A stretch of DNA of 64,000 bases, from positions 16,903 to 80,902 of the forward strand of contig JAPPMP010000024.1 in the NCBI GenBank assembly GCA_028819005.1. Direction: 5' to 3'. Both the position numbers and the translations under genes were made by a program. Below the pieces are notes generated by a model that saw only the letters and a program-made list of their open reading frames with translations, was not told the DNA's origin and did not search any database. Of the stretch, positions 8,823 to 19,397 are shown in pieces (positions within the stretch are counted from its first letter, which is position 1; each line of letters begins with the position of its first letter). Source of the stretch: Acidimicrobiaceae bacterium (GTDB lineage: Bacteria > Actinomycetota > Acidimicrobiia > Acidimicrobiales > Aldehydirespiratoraceae).

Positions 8823-9666
8823 GAACGACACACGAACCGGGAAGTGGAAAATGCCAGGCTACGGACTGATCGATCGGGACTACGCCATCAAGTTGGCCAC
8901 GATCGCGCCCGCTGACGACGGGCCTGTGTGGATGATCAACTTGATGTGCTACAAGGAACGGGCCGAGTACGCCGACGGTCGCGAGACGATGCTCAGCGGG
9001 AGAGAAGCCGACGATGAGTACACCCCGATCGGGCCGCTCGCTGCAGTGGGTGCCGAGATCGTGTTCGTCGCCGACGTCGAGGATCAGTTGATCGGCGATG
9101 AACCCGCCTGGGACCGGATCGCTGTCGTGCGATACCCGACGCGAGCGTCGTTCATCGCGATGCAGGAGCGCGAGGACTTCCAGGAGGCCCACGAGCACAA
9201 GGAGGCGGGAATGGACCAGACCATCGTCATCGGAGGCCGGCCGTTGGACTTTCCAGTGGCCGAACAGCAAGTGGCGTGGGCCGATGTGCCGCATCCGCCC
9301 AGCGAAGAGGACGGGGCCTACACGATGCTGCACGTGATCCGTTTCCACGATGAAGCCGGCGCAACAGTGACACCCGATCACATGAAGTCCTATGAGGAGG
9401 TTGCGGCTTCCGTGGCTGTCCCGAACGGAGTTCGGATCGATGGCTGCTTCTCCGCCGAAGGCACGATCATAGGCGACGGCCGATCTTGGCATCAGGTTCG
9501 GTTCAACACCTTCCCGAGCCGCCGTGCCTTCATGACAGTCGCTCTCGACCCGGACCGGAACCACGCCCACACCGAGCACCGCGACACGGCCATCGCCGAC
9601 ACCTATGCGCTAGGACTACGGCCCTCAGTCAACACTCTCGCCGCTTCTGTAGACGAGATCGACTGA
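8821..9666 (+). CDS. Hypothetical protein (possibly DUF1330/EthD-like ferredoxin fold)
   Basis: 281 aa; alternative start MPGYGLIDRDY at 8851. Confidence 0.65.
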   Translation: MNDTRTGKWKMPGYGLIDRDYAIKLATIAPADDGPVWMINLMCYKERAEYADGRETMLSGREADDEYTPIGPLAAVGAEIVFVADVEDQLIGDEPAWDRIAVVRYPTRASFIAMQEREDFQEAHEHKEAGMDQTIVIGGRPLDFPVAEQQVAWADVPHPPSEEDGAYTMLHVIRFHDEAGATVTPDHMKSYEEVAASVAVPNGVRIDGCFSAEGTIIGDGRSWHQVRFNTFPSRRAFMTVALDPDRNHAHTEHRDTAIADTYALGLRPSVNTLAASVDEID

Positions 9667-9733
9667 AGATCCTGCGCCTGCTAGCGATGCCCCAGACCTC
9701 GTGACTCCTGGCCGAACGTGGGTGCCGCGAACA

Positions 9734-9764
9734 CAGACATGTGCTACAATGAAGCACATGTCTG
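9734..9764. promoter_or_regulatory. Perfect inverted repeat, candidate autoregulatory operator of phd/vapC-type module
   Basis: CAGACATGTGCT-acaatga-AGCACATGTCTG, 12-bp perfect arms spanning the antitoxin start codons (9749/9758). Confidence 0.65.
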
Positions 9765-10021
9765 AAGTCGGGATCCGTGCGCTGAAACAGAATGCCTCCG
9801 CGGTTGTAGCCGAGGCTGCTTCTGGAGAAACGGTGACAATAACTGATCGAGGGCGTCCGGTCGCCCAGATGACTGCGATCCCGAGGTCGCGGTTGCGCTC
9901 GTTGATCGATGCTGGCCGGGCCCGACCAGCGCGGCGTGATCCAGCGACTTTGCCGGTCCCCGAGATCGGTCCACCGCTTTCTAAGGCGCTATTGGAGGTG
10001 CGACACGACGAGCGCTACTGA
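9749..10021 (+). CDS. Phd/YefM-family antitoxin
   Basis: MSEVGIRALKQNASAVVAEAASGETVTITDRGRPVAQM. Confidence 0.85.
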   Translation: MKHMSEVGIRALKQNASAVVAEAASGETVTITDRGRPVAQMTAIPRSRLRSLIDAGRARPARRDPATLPVPEIGPPLSKALLEVRHDERY

Positions 10022-10022
10022 C

Positions 10023-10415
10023 GTGGCGTTCTATCTCGACACGTCCGCACTGGTGAAATTGGTCGTCGCCGAACCCGAGACAGCGGCCCTTCGACTGTGG
10101 ATTGAGCGTGCGGACCAAGACCTCGTCACCTCTGACCTAGCGCGGACCGAACTAATGCGAGTCGTTCGACAGGTTGCACCTGATCGCGTACTGCTTGCAC
10201 GCGAAGTATTGGAGTCGATGTTTATCGTCGAGGTCACAACGGCAGTCTTCGAAGAGGCCGGACGGCTCCACCCTGCTGATTTGCGCTCATTAGACGCAAT
10301 CCACCTCGCGGCTGCGCTGGACCTGGGCGATGACCTAGCGGGTCTGGTGACCTATGACAAGCGTCTCGCCGAGGGCGCATCAGCCAACGGAATCGAGCCC
10401 ATCGCACCGCATTGA
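10023..10415 (+). CDS. PIN-domain (VapC-type) toxin
   Basis: VAFYLDTSALVKLVVAEPE...SDLARTELMR...LRSLDAIHLAAAL; GTG start. Confidence 0.85.
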   Translation: MAFYLDTSALVKLVVAEPETAALRLWIERADQDLVTSDLARTELMRVVRQVAPDRVLLAREVLESMFIVEVTTAVFEEAGRLHPADLRSLDAIHLAAALDLGDDLAGLVTYDKRLAEGASANGIEPIAPH

Positions 10416-10494
10416 GGAGCGAATGATTCAGTCAGAGTCCTGGCCATGAAGCGGGCCGGCGTCGCCTGCAGAGCATCTCCGAGGGTGGCTGTGC

Positions 10495-10790
10495 TCAGAC
10501 GATAGCGGCGGCCTCGATCTCGAACATGAGCCCTGGAATGGCGAGCCGCGTGACGCCCACCAGGGTCATCGGTGGAGAGGCAGCCAGCGGCCCCAAGCGG
10601 GTGGCGAGCACGTCGAAGTGCTCGATCGCCTCGTCCACGTCCGTGGTGTAGACGTTGAGTCGTGTGATGTCGGCGAACCCATGTCGGCGGCGCTCAACAC
10701 CGCCTCAAGGTTGTCGAGCGCGAGGACTATCTGATTCCGCATGTCCCCTGGATGCTGGGGGTTGCCGTCCCGCGTCCTCAAGCTGTCTTG
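10495..10790 (-). pseudogene. RidA/YjgF-family remnant (N-terminally truncated, frameshifted)
   Basis: Minus strand: RTRDGNPQHPGDMRNQIVLALDNLEAVLSAADMG // frameshift // GFADITRLNVYTTDVDEAIEHFDVLATRLGPLAASPPMTLVGVTRLAIPGLMFEIEAAAIV*. Confidence 0.8.
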
Positions 10791-10813
10791 GATAAATCCT
10801 TAGATTAGATATA

Positions 10814-10834
10814 AATAAGAATTGGAATTATTCT
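10814..10834. promoter_or_regulatory. Candidate Fur-type box upstream of furA
   Basis: AT-rich imperfect inverted repeat AATAAGAATT-G-GAATTATTCT in an otherwise GC-rich region, just upstream of a Fur-family gene. Confidence 0.45.
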
Positions 10835-10856
10835 AAACTTCTGCTATGGTCCCCTC

Positions 10857-11306
10857 ATGCCCTCCAGAGGTTCCCCCTCGGTCGCTGACCTGTTACGCCA
10901 TAACGGCGTACAGGTCACGGCCCAGCGGTTAGCGGTAGTGCGTGCTGTCAGCGCCTGCCCCCACGGCACAGCCGAAGACATGTACGAGGTTGTTCGCCAA
11001 GATATTGGTGCCATATCCCGGCAGGCGGTGTACGACTCGCTGGCGATACTGGCCGACAAGAACCTGATCCGGCGCATCCAACCGGCGGGCTCATCGGCCC
11101 GTTACGAAGACCGTGTCGGCGACAACCACCACCACTTGATCTGCCGAGCATGCAATCGCATGGTCGACGTCGACTGCGCGGTGGGGTACACCCCCTGCCT
11201 CACCGCCGCGGACGACTCCGGTTACGAGATCGACGAGGCCGAGGTCATCTACTGGGGCCGTTGCCCCGACTGCGGCGCATCCGCGCCCGAACCGCTTGCT
11301 CAATGA
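10857..11306 (+). CDS. furA: Fur-family regulator (FurA-like)
   Basis: [20 protein letters not shown] and CPDC motifs; directly upstream of katG. Confidence 0.85.
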   Translation: MPSRGSPSVADLLRHNGVQVTAQRLAVVRAVSACPHGTAEDMYEVVRQDIGAISRQAVYDSLAILADKNLIRRIQPAGSSARYEDRVGDNHHHLICRACNRMVDVDCAVGYTPCLTAADDSGYEIDEAEVIYWGRCPDCGASAPEPLAQ

Positions 11307-13544
<2,238 letters not shown>

Positions 13545-13620
13545 TCCCCTCTGTTGAAGATTCTGATGGGTGCTGGCCGGCAGGGGCACGCGTAGCCGGT
13601 CCACGCGTAGCCGGTCGAAG

Positions 13621-14826
13621 TCACGGCGCTGTCTCGTTGCGGGAGCCCTTCAGGCGATCCACCGCGGCCGCGAAGCGGGCGACCTCGTCTGAGGTGTTGT
13701 AGTAGTGAACCGAGGCTCGGACGAGAGAATCTAGACCTCGGCGTCCGAGGTCTAGACGAGCGTGGCCGGCCGGCGAGGTGGTGGTGTTGATGTGCTGCGC
13801 GGACAACTGTGCTTTCACGTCGGCGGAGTCCATGCCGTCGACAGTGAATGTGACAATGCCGCCGCGGACCTGACCCTTGTCGTGGACCGAAACGCCCTCC
13901 AACCCGCCGAGCGCCTGTCGCAAGCTGTCAGCGAGTTCGCACAAGCGTTCACAGGTTGCGTCCACGCCCAACTCGAGGGCGTAGTCGACCGCAGCCCCCA
14001 GACCCAGCTTGCCCGCGTAGTTGGCCTCCCAGTTCTCGAAGCGACGAGCACCTGAGCGGATCTCATAGGTCGTGTCGGTGGTCCAGGTCGCCGCGTGGAG
14101 ATCAAGGAACGGAGGCTCTATGAGTTCCAACGCTCTTGGCCCCGCATAGAGAAATCCGGTGCCGCGCGGCCCTCGGAGGTACTTGCGGCCCGTACCCGAC
14201 AACACGTCGCAACCGATCCTGCCCACGTCGATTGGCGCCTGGCCGGCGGATTGACATGCATCGAGCACATAGAACACGCCGTAGTGCTTGCACAGCGCAC
14301 CCACCTCCTCTACCGGGTTGATGAGGCCTCCGTTGGTCGGCGCATGGGTCAGAGCCACCATCGCTGCGCCCCGGGCCAGTTCAGCCTCCAGATTCTCCAA
14401 GTCGATCTGGCCGTGTTCGTCGTCCTCGATCAGCACCGTCTCAATGCCATGGCGCTTCTGCAGTTGAAGCAGGGCGATGACGTTGCTGGCATACTCGGCC
14501 CGGCTGGTGAGGACCCGGTCGCCTTCACTGAACGGATAGCCGTATACCGCCATGTCCCATGCCCGGGTGGCATTCTCGACCACAGCCATCTCGTGGGGTT
14601 CAGCAGCGATCAGCCTCGCGAGCGAGCCGTACACAGCTTCGAGGCGTTCGGCGGCTTCGGCTGCAGCCTCGTAACCGCCGACCGTTGCCTCGCGTTCGAG
14701 ATGCTCTACAACAGTGGAGAGGACCACCCGTGGCGGCAACGCGGCTCCCGCATTGTTGAAATGCAGGACATGGTCGACTCCGGGAGTGTCTTGGCGGATC
14801 TGGTCGAGCGGCAACCGCGCATTCAC
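13621..14826 (-). CDS. Class V aminotransferase (PLP-dependent)
   Basis: VFYVLDACQSAGQAPIDVGRIGCDVLSGTGRKYLRGPRGTGFLY. Confidence 0.85.
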   Translation of the reverse strand: MNARLPLDQIRQDTPGVDHVLHFNNAGAALPPRVVLSTVVEHLEREATVGGYEAAAEAAERLEAVYGSLARLIAAEPHEMAVVENATRAWDMAVYGYPFSEGDRVLTSRAEYASNVIALLQLQKRHGIETVLIEDDEHGQIDLENLEAELARGAAMVALTHAPTNGGLINPVEEVGALCKHYGVFYVLDACQSAGQAPIDVGRIGCDVLSGTGRKYLRGPRGTGFLYAGPRALELIEPPFLDLHAATWTTDTTYEIRSGARRFENWEANYAGKLGLGAAVDYALELGVDATCERLCELADSLRQALGGLEGVSVHDKGQVRGGIVTFTVDGMDSADVKAQLSAQHINTTTSPAGHARLDLGRRGLDSLVRASVHYYNTSDEVARFAAAVDRLKGSRNETAP

Positions 14827-14846
14827 CGGCTCAGGCTACAGTCGCA

Positions 14847-16022
14847 GTGGCCTGTCACGAGAGGTGTCCGTTGAATCCGCAGCGAGGCTTTCCAACTGAA
14901 GAATTCTTTGAACGAACCCGGCGCTGTCAAGAACAGATGGCAGAGCGCCAAATCGCGGCGATCATGCTCTGCACCGAACCTGAAGTGCGTTACTTCACCG
15001 GATTCCACACCCCGTTCTGGCAGAGCCCGACACGGCCCTGGTTCACGGTCATCCCCGCGGCGGGGAAACCGATCGCGGTCATCCCCAGCATCGGCGGAGA
15101 GTCGATGGGCCAAACTTGGATCGAAGATGTTCGCACCTGGTCGTCACCTCGTCCCGACGATGACGGGGTCACCCTGTTGGTCGAATGCCTCAGAGAGACT
15201 GCCGGCAGCGGCAAGATCGGTCTGACCATGGGCGCGGAAACCCATGTACGCATGCCGCTTCGGGATCTCGACCGCGTGCGTTCGATGGTGGGCGACTTTG
15301 TTGACGCGACCGACATAATCCGCGGGCTGCGCATGGTCAAGAGCGAGCGGGAGATCGACAAGCTCCGCCACATCTGCGCAGTGGTGTCCGACGCCTTCGA
15401 CGAACTGCCGAACCTGCTGGCCACCGGCATGACCGAACGTCAAGCGTTCAGCGCCTTTCGCGACGAGCTCCTCCGTCAGGGCGCCGACGACGTTCCCTAC
15501 CTGGTCGGCGCGACCGGACCGGACGGAGTCGCCGACGTCATCCGGCAACCGACTGATCGTCGAATCGACGACGGAGACCTGCTGATCTTCGACACCGGTT
15601 CGACCTTCGACGGCTACTTCAGCGACTTCGACCGCAATTTCGCTTTCACCACCGCCGGCAAAGGAGCCCGAGACGCCTATCGGGCTGTGTGGGAGGCGAC
15701 CGAGGCCGGCCTTGAGGCGGTACGTCCGGGCGCCGCCACGTCTGAAGTGTTCACTGCAATGAACAAGGTGCTGATGGCCAACGGCTCGCTGGGCAACGAC
15801 ATCGGCCGCATGGGCCACGGCCTCGGCATGCAGGTGACGGAATGGCCTTCCAACGCCGCCGACGACCACACGGTCATCGAACCGAACATGGTGTTGACCC
15901 TCGAACCCGCGCTGATGTGGGAACCTGGCAAGGCAATGGTCCACGAAGAGAACCTGGTCGTGCGCGCAGACGGCGCCGAACTGCTGAGCCGCCGCGCCGC
16001 GCCCGAGCTGCCTGTCATCTGA
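14847..16022 (+). CDS. M24-family peptidase (Xaa-Pro/creatinase/ectoine-hydrolase-like)
   Basis: FDTGSTFDGYFSDFDRNFAF, GHGLGMQVTEWPS, LTLEPAL motifs; true start may be TTG at 14871. Confidence 0.85.
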   Translation: MACHERCPLNPQRGFPTEEFFERTRRCQEQMAERQIAAIMLCTEPEVRYFTGFHTPFWQSPTRPWFTVIPAAGKPIAVIPSIGGESMGQTWIEDVRTWSSPRPDDDGVTLLVECLRETAGSGKIGLTMGAETHVRMPLRDLDRVRSMVGDFVDATDIIRGLRMVKSEREIDKLRHICAVVSDAFDELPNLLATGMTERQAFSAFRDELLRQGADDVPYLVGATGPDGVADVIRQPTDRRIDDGDLLIFDTGSTFDGYFSDFDRNFAFTTAGKGARDAYRAVWEATEAGLEAVRPGAATSEVFTAMNKVLMANGSLGNDIGRMGHGLGMQVTEWPSNAADDHTVIEPNMVLTLEPALMWEPGKAMVHEENLVVRADGAELLSRRAAPELPVI

Positions 16023-16903
16023 TGCCTGACAAGGTTCTTTCCACCGACGAGATCAAGGCCTACTGGGCCGACGGCTACGCCTTTGTCGAGAACGCACTGA
16101 CGCCGAATCAACTCGCGGCGATTGTGGGTGATTTCGATGGTTGGGTGGAGGAGAGCCGCCAGCACTCCGAACCGTACGGTGACACGCCGGCCAACCGGGC
16201 CCGTTTCGACCTTGAAGTCGACCACACAGCGCAACGTCCCGCCTTGCGCAGGGTCGCATCCCCGGTGGACGTCTCCGACTCCTATCTGGAGGTGATGCGC
16301 GACAATCGGGCGCTAGATGCCGTGGAGCAACTCATCGGCCCCGACGTCGAGTACAACAACTCCAAGATCAACGCGAAACATCCTGGTTCGGCAACCGAAG
16401 TGAAGTACCACCAGGATTTCATGTTCCAGCCCCACACCAACGAAGACCTGATCGCGGTGCTGTTCTTTCTCGACGATGTGACTCTGGAGAACGGGCCACT
16501 GAAGGTGGTGCCGGGCACCCACCGCGGCGACTTGTTCGACCATTGGCACGACGGTGTGTTCACCGGCACGGTCAGCCCAGAAGTGGAGGCAGCTCACGCA
16601 GATCCTGCTGTTCCGGTATACGGCCCGGCGGGCTCGGCTTGTCTGATGCACACGCGTTTGCTCCACGGTTCAGGACACAACACATCGGATCGACCCCGAA
16701 CCCTGTTCATCTGCGAGTACCGTGCCGAGGACTCCAAACCTCTGCAGGTCAATCATCTGCCGAGCGTCTACGAAGGCGAGGTCGTACGCGGCGTCCGCAC
16801 CAATCGCGTGCGTTGTTCGGCTTATGAGATGGAGTTCCCCGAAGTGCCGACCGGGGCGTCCTTCTTCTCCCAGCAGGCCAAAGCCCGCGGAGCGACGAGG
16901 TGA
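16022..16903 (+). CDS. Phytanoyl-CoA dioxygenase (PhyH) family protein
   Basis: VKYHQDFMFQPH...NGPLKVVPGTHRG...LLHGSGHNTSDRPR (Fe-binding HxD...H pattern). Confidence 0.85.
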   Translation: MPDKVLSTDEIKAYWADGYAFVENALTPNQLAAIVGDFDGWVEESRQHSEPYGDTPANRARFDLEVDHTAQRPALRRVASPVDVSDSYLEVMRDNRALDAVEQLIGPDVEYNNSKINAKHPGSATEVKYHQDFMFQPHTNEDLIAVLFFLDDVTLENGPLKVVPGTHRGDLFDHWHDGVFTGTVSPEVEAAHADPAVPVYGPAGSACLMHTRLLHGSGHNTSDRPRTLFICEYRAEDSKPLQVNHLPSVYEGEVVRGVRTNRVRCSAYEMEFPEVPTGASFFSQQAKARGATR

Positions 16904-17667
16904 CGTTTCCCGAACTCGTGAGGCTGCCCTTCGACGCGGACGAAGGCTACGGGTCGCGGGCGCGCATCGGTCTTATCGTCTTGCAGAGCGATCAGACCAT
17001 CGAAGTCGAAGCTCGAATGCTCGATATCGACCGCGTGGAGTTCTATCACTCGCGAATTCCCAACGATGTTGAGGTGACGCCCGAGACGCTGATCGACATG
17101 GAACAACGTTTGCCGACCGCCGCGGGGCTGCTGCCTGCGGATTTCGGCTTCGAAGCCATCGGTTACGGTTGCACGTCGGCCGCCGCTCTGATCGGAGAAG
17201 CCGGCGTCACCGCAGGCATCCAGGCGGCTCACCCCGGCACGACCTGCACCAACCCGATCACCGCGGCCGTCGCAGCGTTCCGTTCTCTGAGGGCCAAGCG
17301 AATCGCCGTGCTGACTCCCTACACCGCGGACGTCACGGCGCCGATCGTCGACTGCTTCGCCGCCGCGGGGCTTGCGGTCGCCGCTCTCGGCTCTTTTCTG
17401 GAGCCGAGCGATCTCATCGTTGCTCGAATCTCCGAAGCGTCGATCTGCGACGGGGTCTGCGCCGTCGCGGGCGAGCACAGCGATGCGGTTTTCGTATCGT
17501 GTACCAGCCTGCGTGTGCTCGAGCGTGTCGCTGAGATCGAAGACGACGTGGGCGTTCCCGTTGTGTCCAGCAACATGGCCCTGTTCTGGCACCTGCTCCG
17601 CCTATCAGGGATCGAAGACGAGTTGGACGGATACGGCCAACTGTTCAAACAACAGATTCTGCGCTGA
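16900..17667 (+). CDS. Asp/Glu racemase / maleate isomerase / arylmalonate decarboxylase-like protein
   Basis: YGCTSAAALIGE and FVSCTSLRVLE paired-Cys signatures; GTG start overlapping previous stop. Confidence 0.75.
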   Translation: MTFPELVRLPFDADEGYGSRARIGLIVLQSDQTIEVEARMLDIDRVEFYHSRIPNDVEVTPETLIDMEQRLPTAAGLLPADFGFEAIGYGCTSAAALIGEAGVTAGIQAAHPGTTCTNPITAAVAAFRSLRAKRIAVLTPYTADVTAPIVDCFAAAGLAVAALGSFLEPSDLIVARISEASICDGVCAVAGEHSDAVFVSCTSLRVLERVAEIEDDVGVPVVSSNMALFWHLLRLSGIEDELDGYGQLFKQQILR

Positions 17668-17763
17668 CAGCCGGCCGGTCCAGCCGATCTGCCCACTGGT
17701 CTCCCTGCTCGGCGGGTTCTGTTGCCTGCGATCCTTGGAAGTGAATGGGCAATTCGCCCGAGC

Positions 17764-17962
17764 TTGAGGGGCCCGCAAACAGGCAGAGGATTTCGGTGTG
17801 CGAACGGCTTGATTTGCAGGACCGCGCCCAGAGCGGCCCGTCCGCTCCCGAGCGGCCGGTGACGCCGCCTCGCCCACCCAGTCGACCTCGGGGAGGCCCG
17901 TCCGCGCCCGAGCGGCCGGTGAGCGCAGCGAACAAGAGCGGGAGTGGAGCGAAGCGAACCAA
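17764..17962 (+). repeat. Dispersed intergenic repeat, copy A (contains an internal approx. 60-bp duplication)
   Basis: Shares with the reverse complement of 52928-53046 the ordered blocks ..CCCGCA.ACAGGCAGAGG.., GCGAACGGCTTGA, CGAGCGGCCGGTGAGCGCAGCGAACAAGAGCG, GTGGAGCGAAGCGA.CCAAG. Confidence 0.8.
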
Positions 17963-18117
17963 GAATTCGTCGCCGCCACGGGCTATCGAACGTTCACCTC
18001 GCTCAATCCCGCTGCCGAGGAGATCATAGGCGAGGCGTCCGCCGCAACGATCAGCGACGCCTGGCTAGCCATCCGCTCACTCGATTCGCTGACTGGGGCT
18101 TGAGTATCGTTGTTCGG

Positions 18118-19266
18118 TCAGTATAGGAACATCGGCTTGCCGGCGACGCTGCGAAGCAGCGGCCGGTACTGCTCGGCGTCGTAGAGTTCGCTGACGTCCA
18201 CCCGTCTGGCGCCTTCTCCGGTGACAGAAACCGAAACGTTCGTGTAAACCCCGCCCTGCAATGCGACCATCCGTCCCGAAACCCCTTCAAGGGCCAGATT
18301 CGAGGCCATCACCGCGTAGTTGGAAGCGACCATGAGATCGAGGCTGTCCGGGCGTCCCGAACGCATCAGGTAGGCGAGCTCTTGAAGAATGATGCCCTCG
18401 CCTGTGCGTTCGTTGAGCAGGGCGCCAGTCGTTGCACCGATTCCCCCGAGCTTGCGATGCCCGTACGCATCTGCTTCGCCCGACAGATGGATCTCGCCGC
18501 CTTCGATGGATGCGCCCTCGGAAACGGTGACCATCGCATAGTTCGACGGGTTGTCGGCCTTGTCCTTCGCCACCAGGTCTGCCAGCTTGTCGATATTGAA
18601 CGGAACCTCTGAGATCAAAGCGCGGTCTACTCCGGCGAGATAGGCGGTGATCAACGACGTCTCGCCCGAATACCGCCCGAACAGCTCGATCACCGCGATC
18701 CGCTCGTGCGAGCCGGTGCTGGTTCGCAGATTGTGTATGAACTCGACTCCCCGGCTGACGGCGGTGGAGAAACCGATGCAGTAGTCGGTTCCGTGCACAT
18801 CGTTGTCCATCGTCTTCGGAATAGCGATGACGGGCACTCCTTCGTTGTGCATTCGCAGGGCGTAGGACAGTGTGTCGTCGCCGCCGATCGCTATCAGCGC
18901 GTCGACCCTGAGCGCTTCCAGCACCGCGACAGCGTTCGGCGTCAGATCGTGGGGTCCATCGCCCTCGTGCCCAGAGCGCAGGAACGGAGGGACATCCGCG
19001 CCGGCGACCCGCCCGGGGTTCGAGCGGGAAGTGTGCAGGAAGGTACCGCCGGTGCGGTCGATCTTGCGGACGACTCCCGGCGTCAAGACCATTGTGTTCT
19101 CCGCAAGCGAGGCCTCGTCATCGGGATCCGCGTTCACCAGCCCGCCCCAGCCGCGGCGGATGCCGACCACCTCCGATCCGCTGTCGCAGATCCGGTTCAC
19201 TGCAGTCTTGAGACAGGGATTCAGCCCCGGGACGTCACCACCGCCCGTTAAGACCGCGACTTTCAT
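18118..19266 (-). CDS. 6-phosphofructokinase, probably PPi-dependent type
   Basis: [16 protein letters not shown] and PKTMDND (PPi-type residues rather than GGDGS / PGTIDND). Confidence 0.85.
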   Translation of the reverse strand: MKVAVLTGGGDVPGLNPCLKTAVNRICDSGSEVVGIRRGWGGLVNADPDDEASLAENTMVLTPGVVRKIDRTGGTFLHTSRSNPGRVAGADVPPFLRSGHEGDGPHDLTPNAVAVLEALRVDALIAIGGDDTLSYALRMHNEGVPVIAIPKTMDNDVHGTDYCIGFSTAVSRGVEFIHNLRTSTGSHERIAVIELFGRYSGETSLITAYLAGVDRALISEVPFNIDKLADLVAKDKADNPSNYAMVTVSEGASIEGGEIHLSGEADAYGHRKLGGIGATTGALLNERTGEGIILQELAYLMRSGRPDSLDLMVASNYAVMASNLALEGVSGRMVALQGGVYTNVSVSVTGEGARRVDVSELYDAEQYRPLLRSVAGKPMFLY

Positions 19267-19397
19267 CTGACTACCTCCCGAACCCCGAGCGTGGACGACA
19301 ACCGAAGCATGTTATCTTCGCCTGTGATGCCCCTCGCAGAAACGCCCAGGTCGGATCTCTTGTCGAGACTCGAATGCTCCTGCGCAGAGCTGATTTC

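Noticed and set aside
13587-13616. 15-bp tandem repeat CACGCGTAGCCGGTC x2 after katG
   Set aside because: Real but very short; no evidence of function.
17964-18104. Open tail EFVAATGYRTFTSLNPAAEEIIGEASAATISDAWLAIRSLDSLTGA* following repeat copy A
   Set aside because: Reads like coding sequence, but has no start outside the repeat and no family I can recognise; left uncalled.
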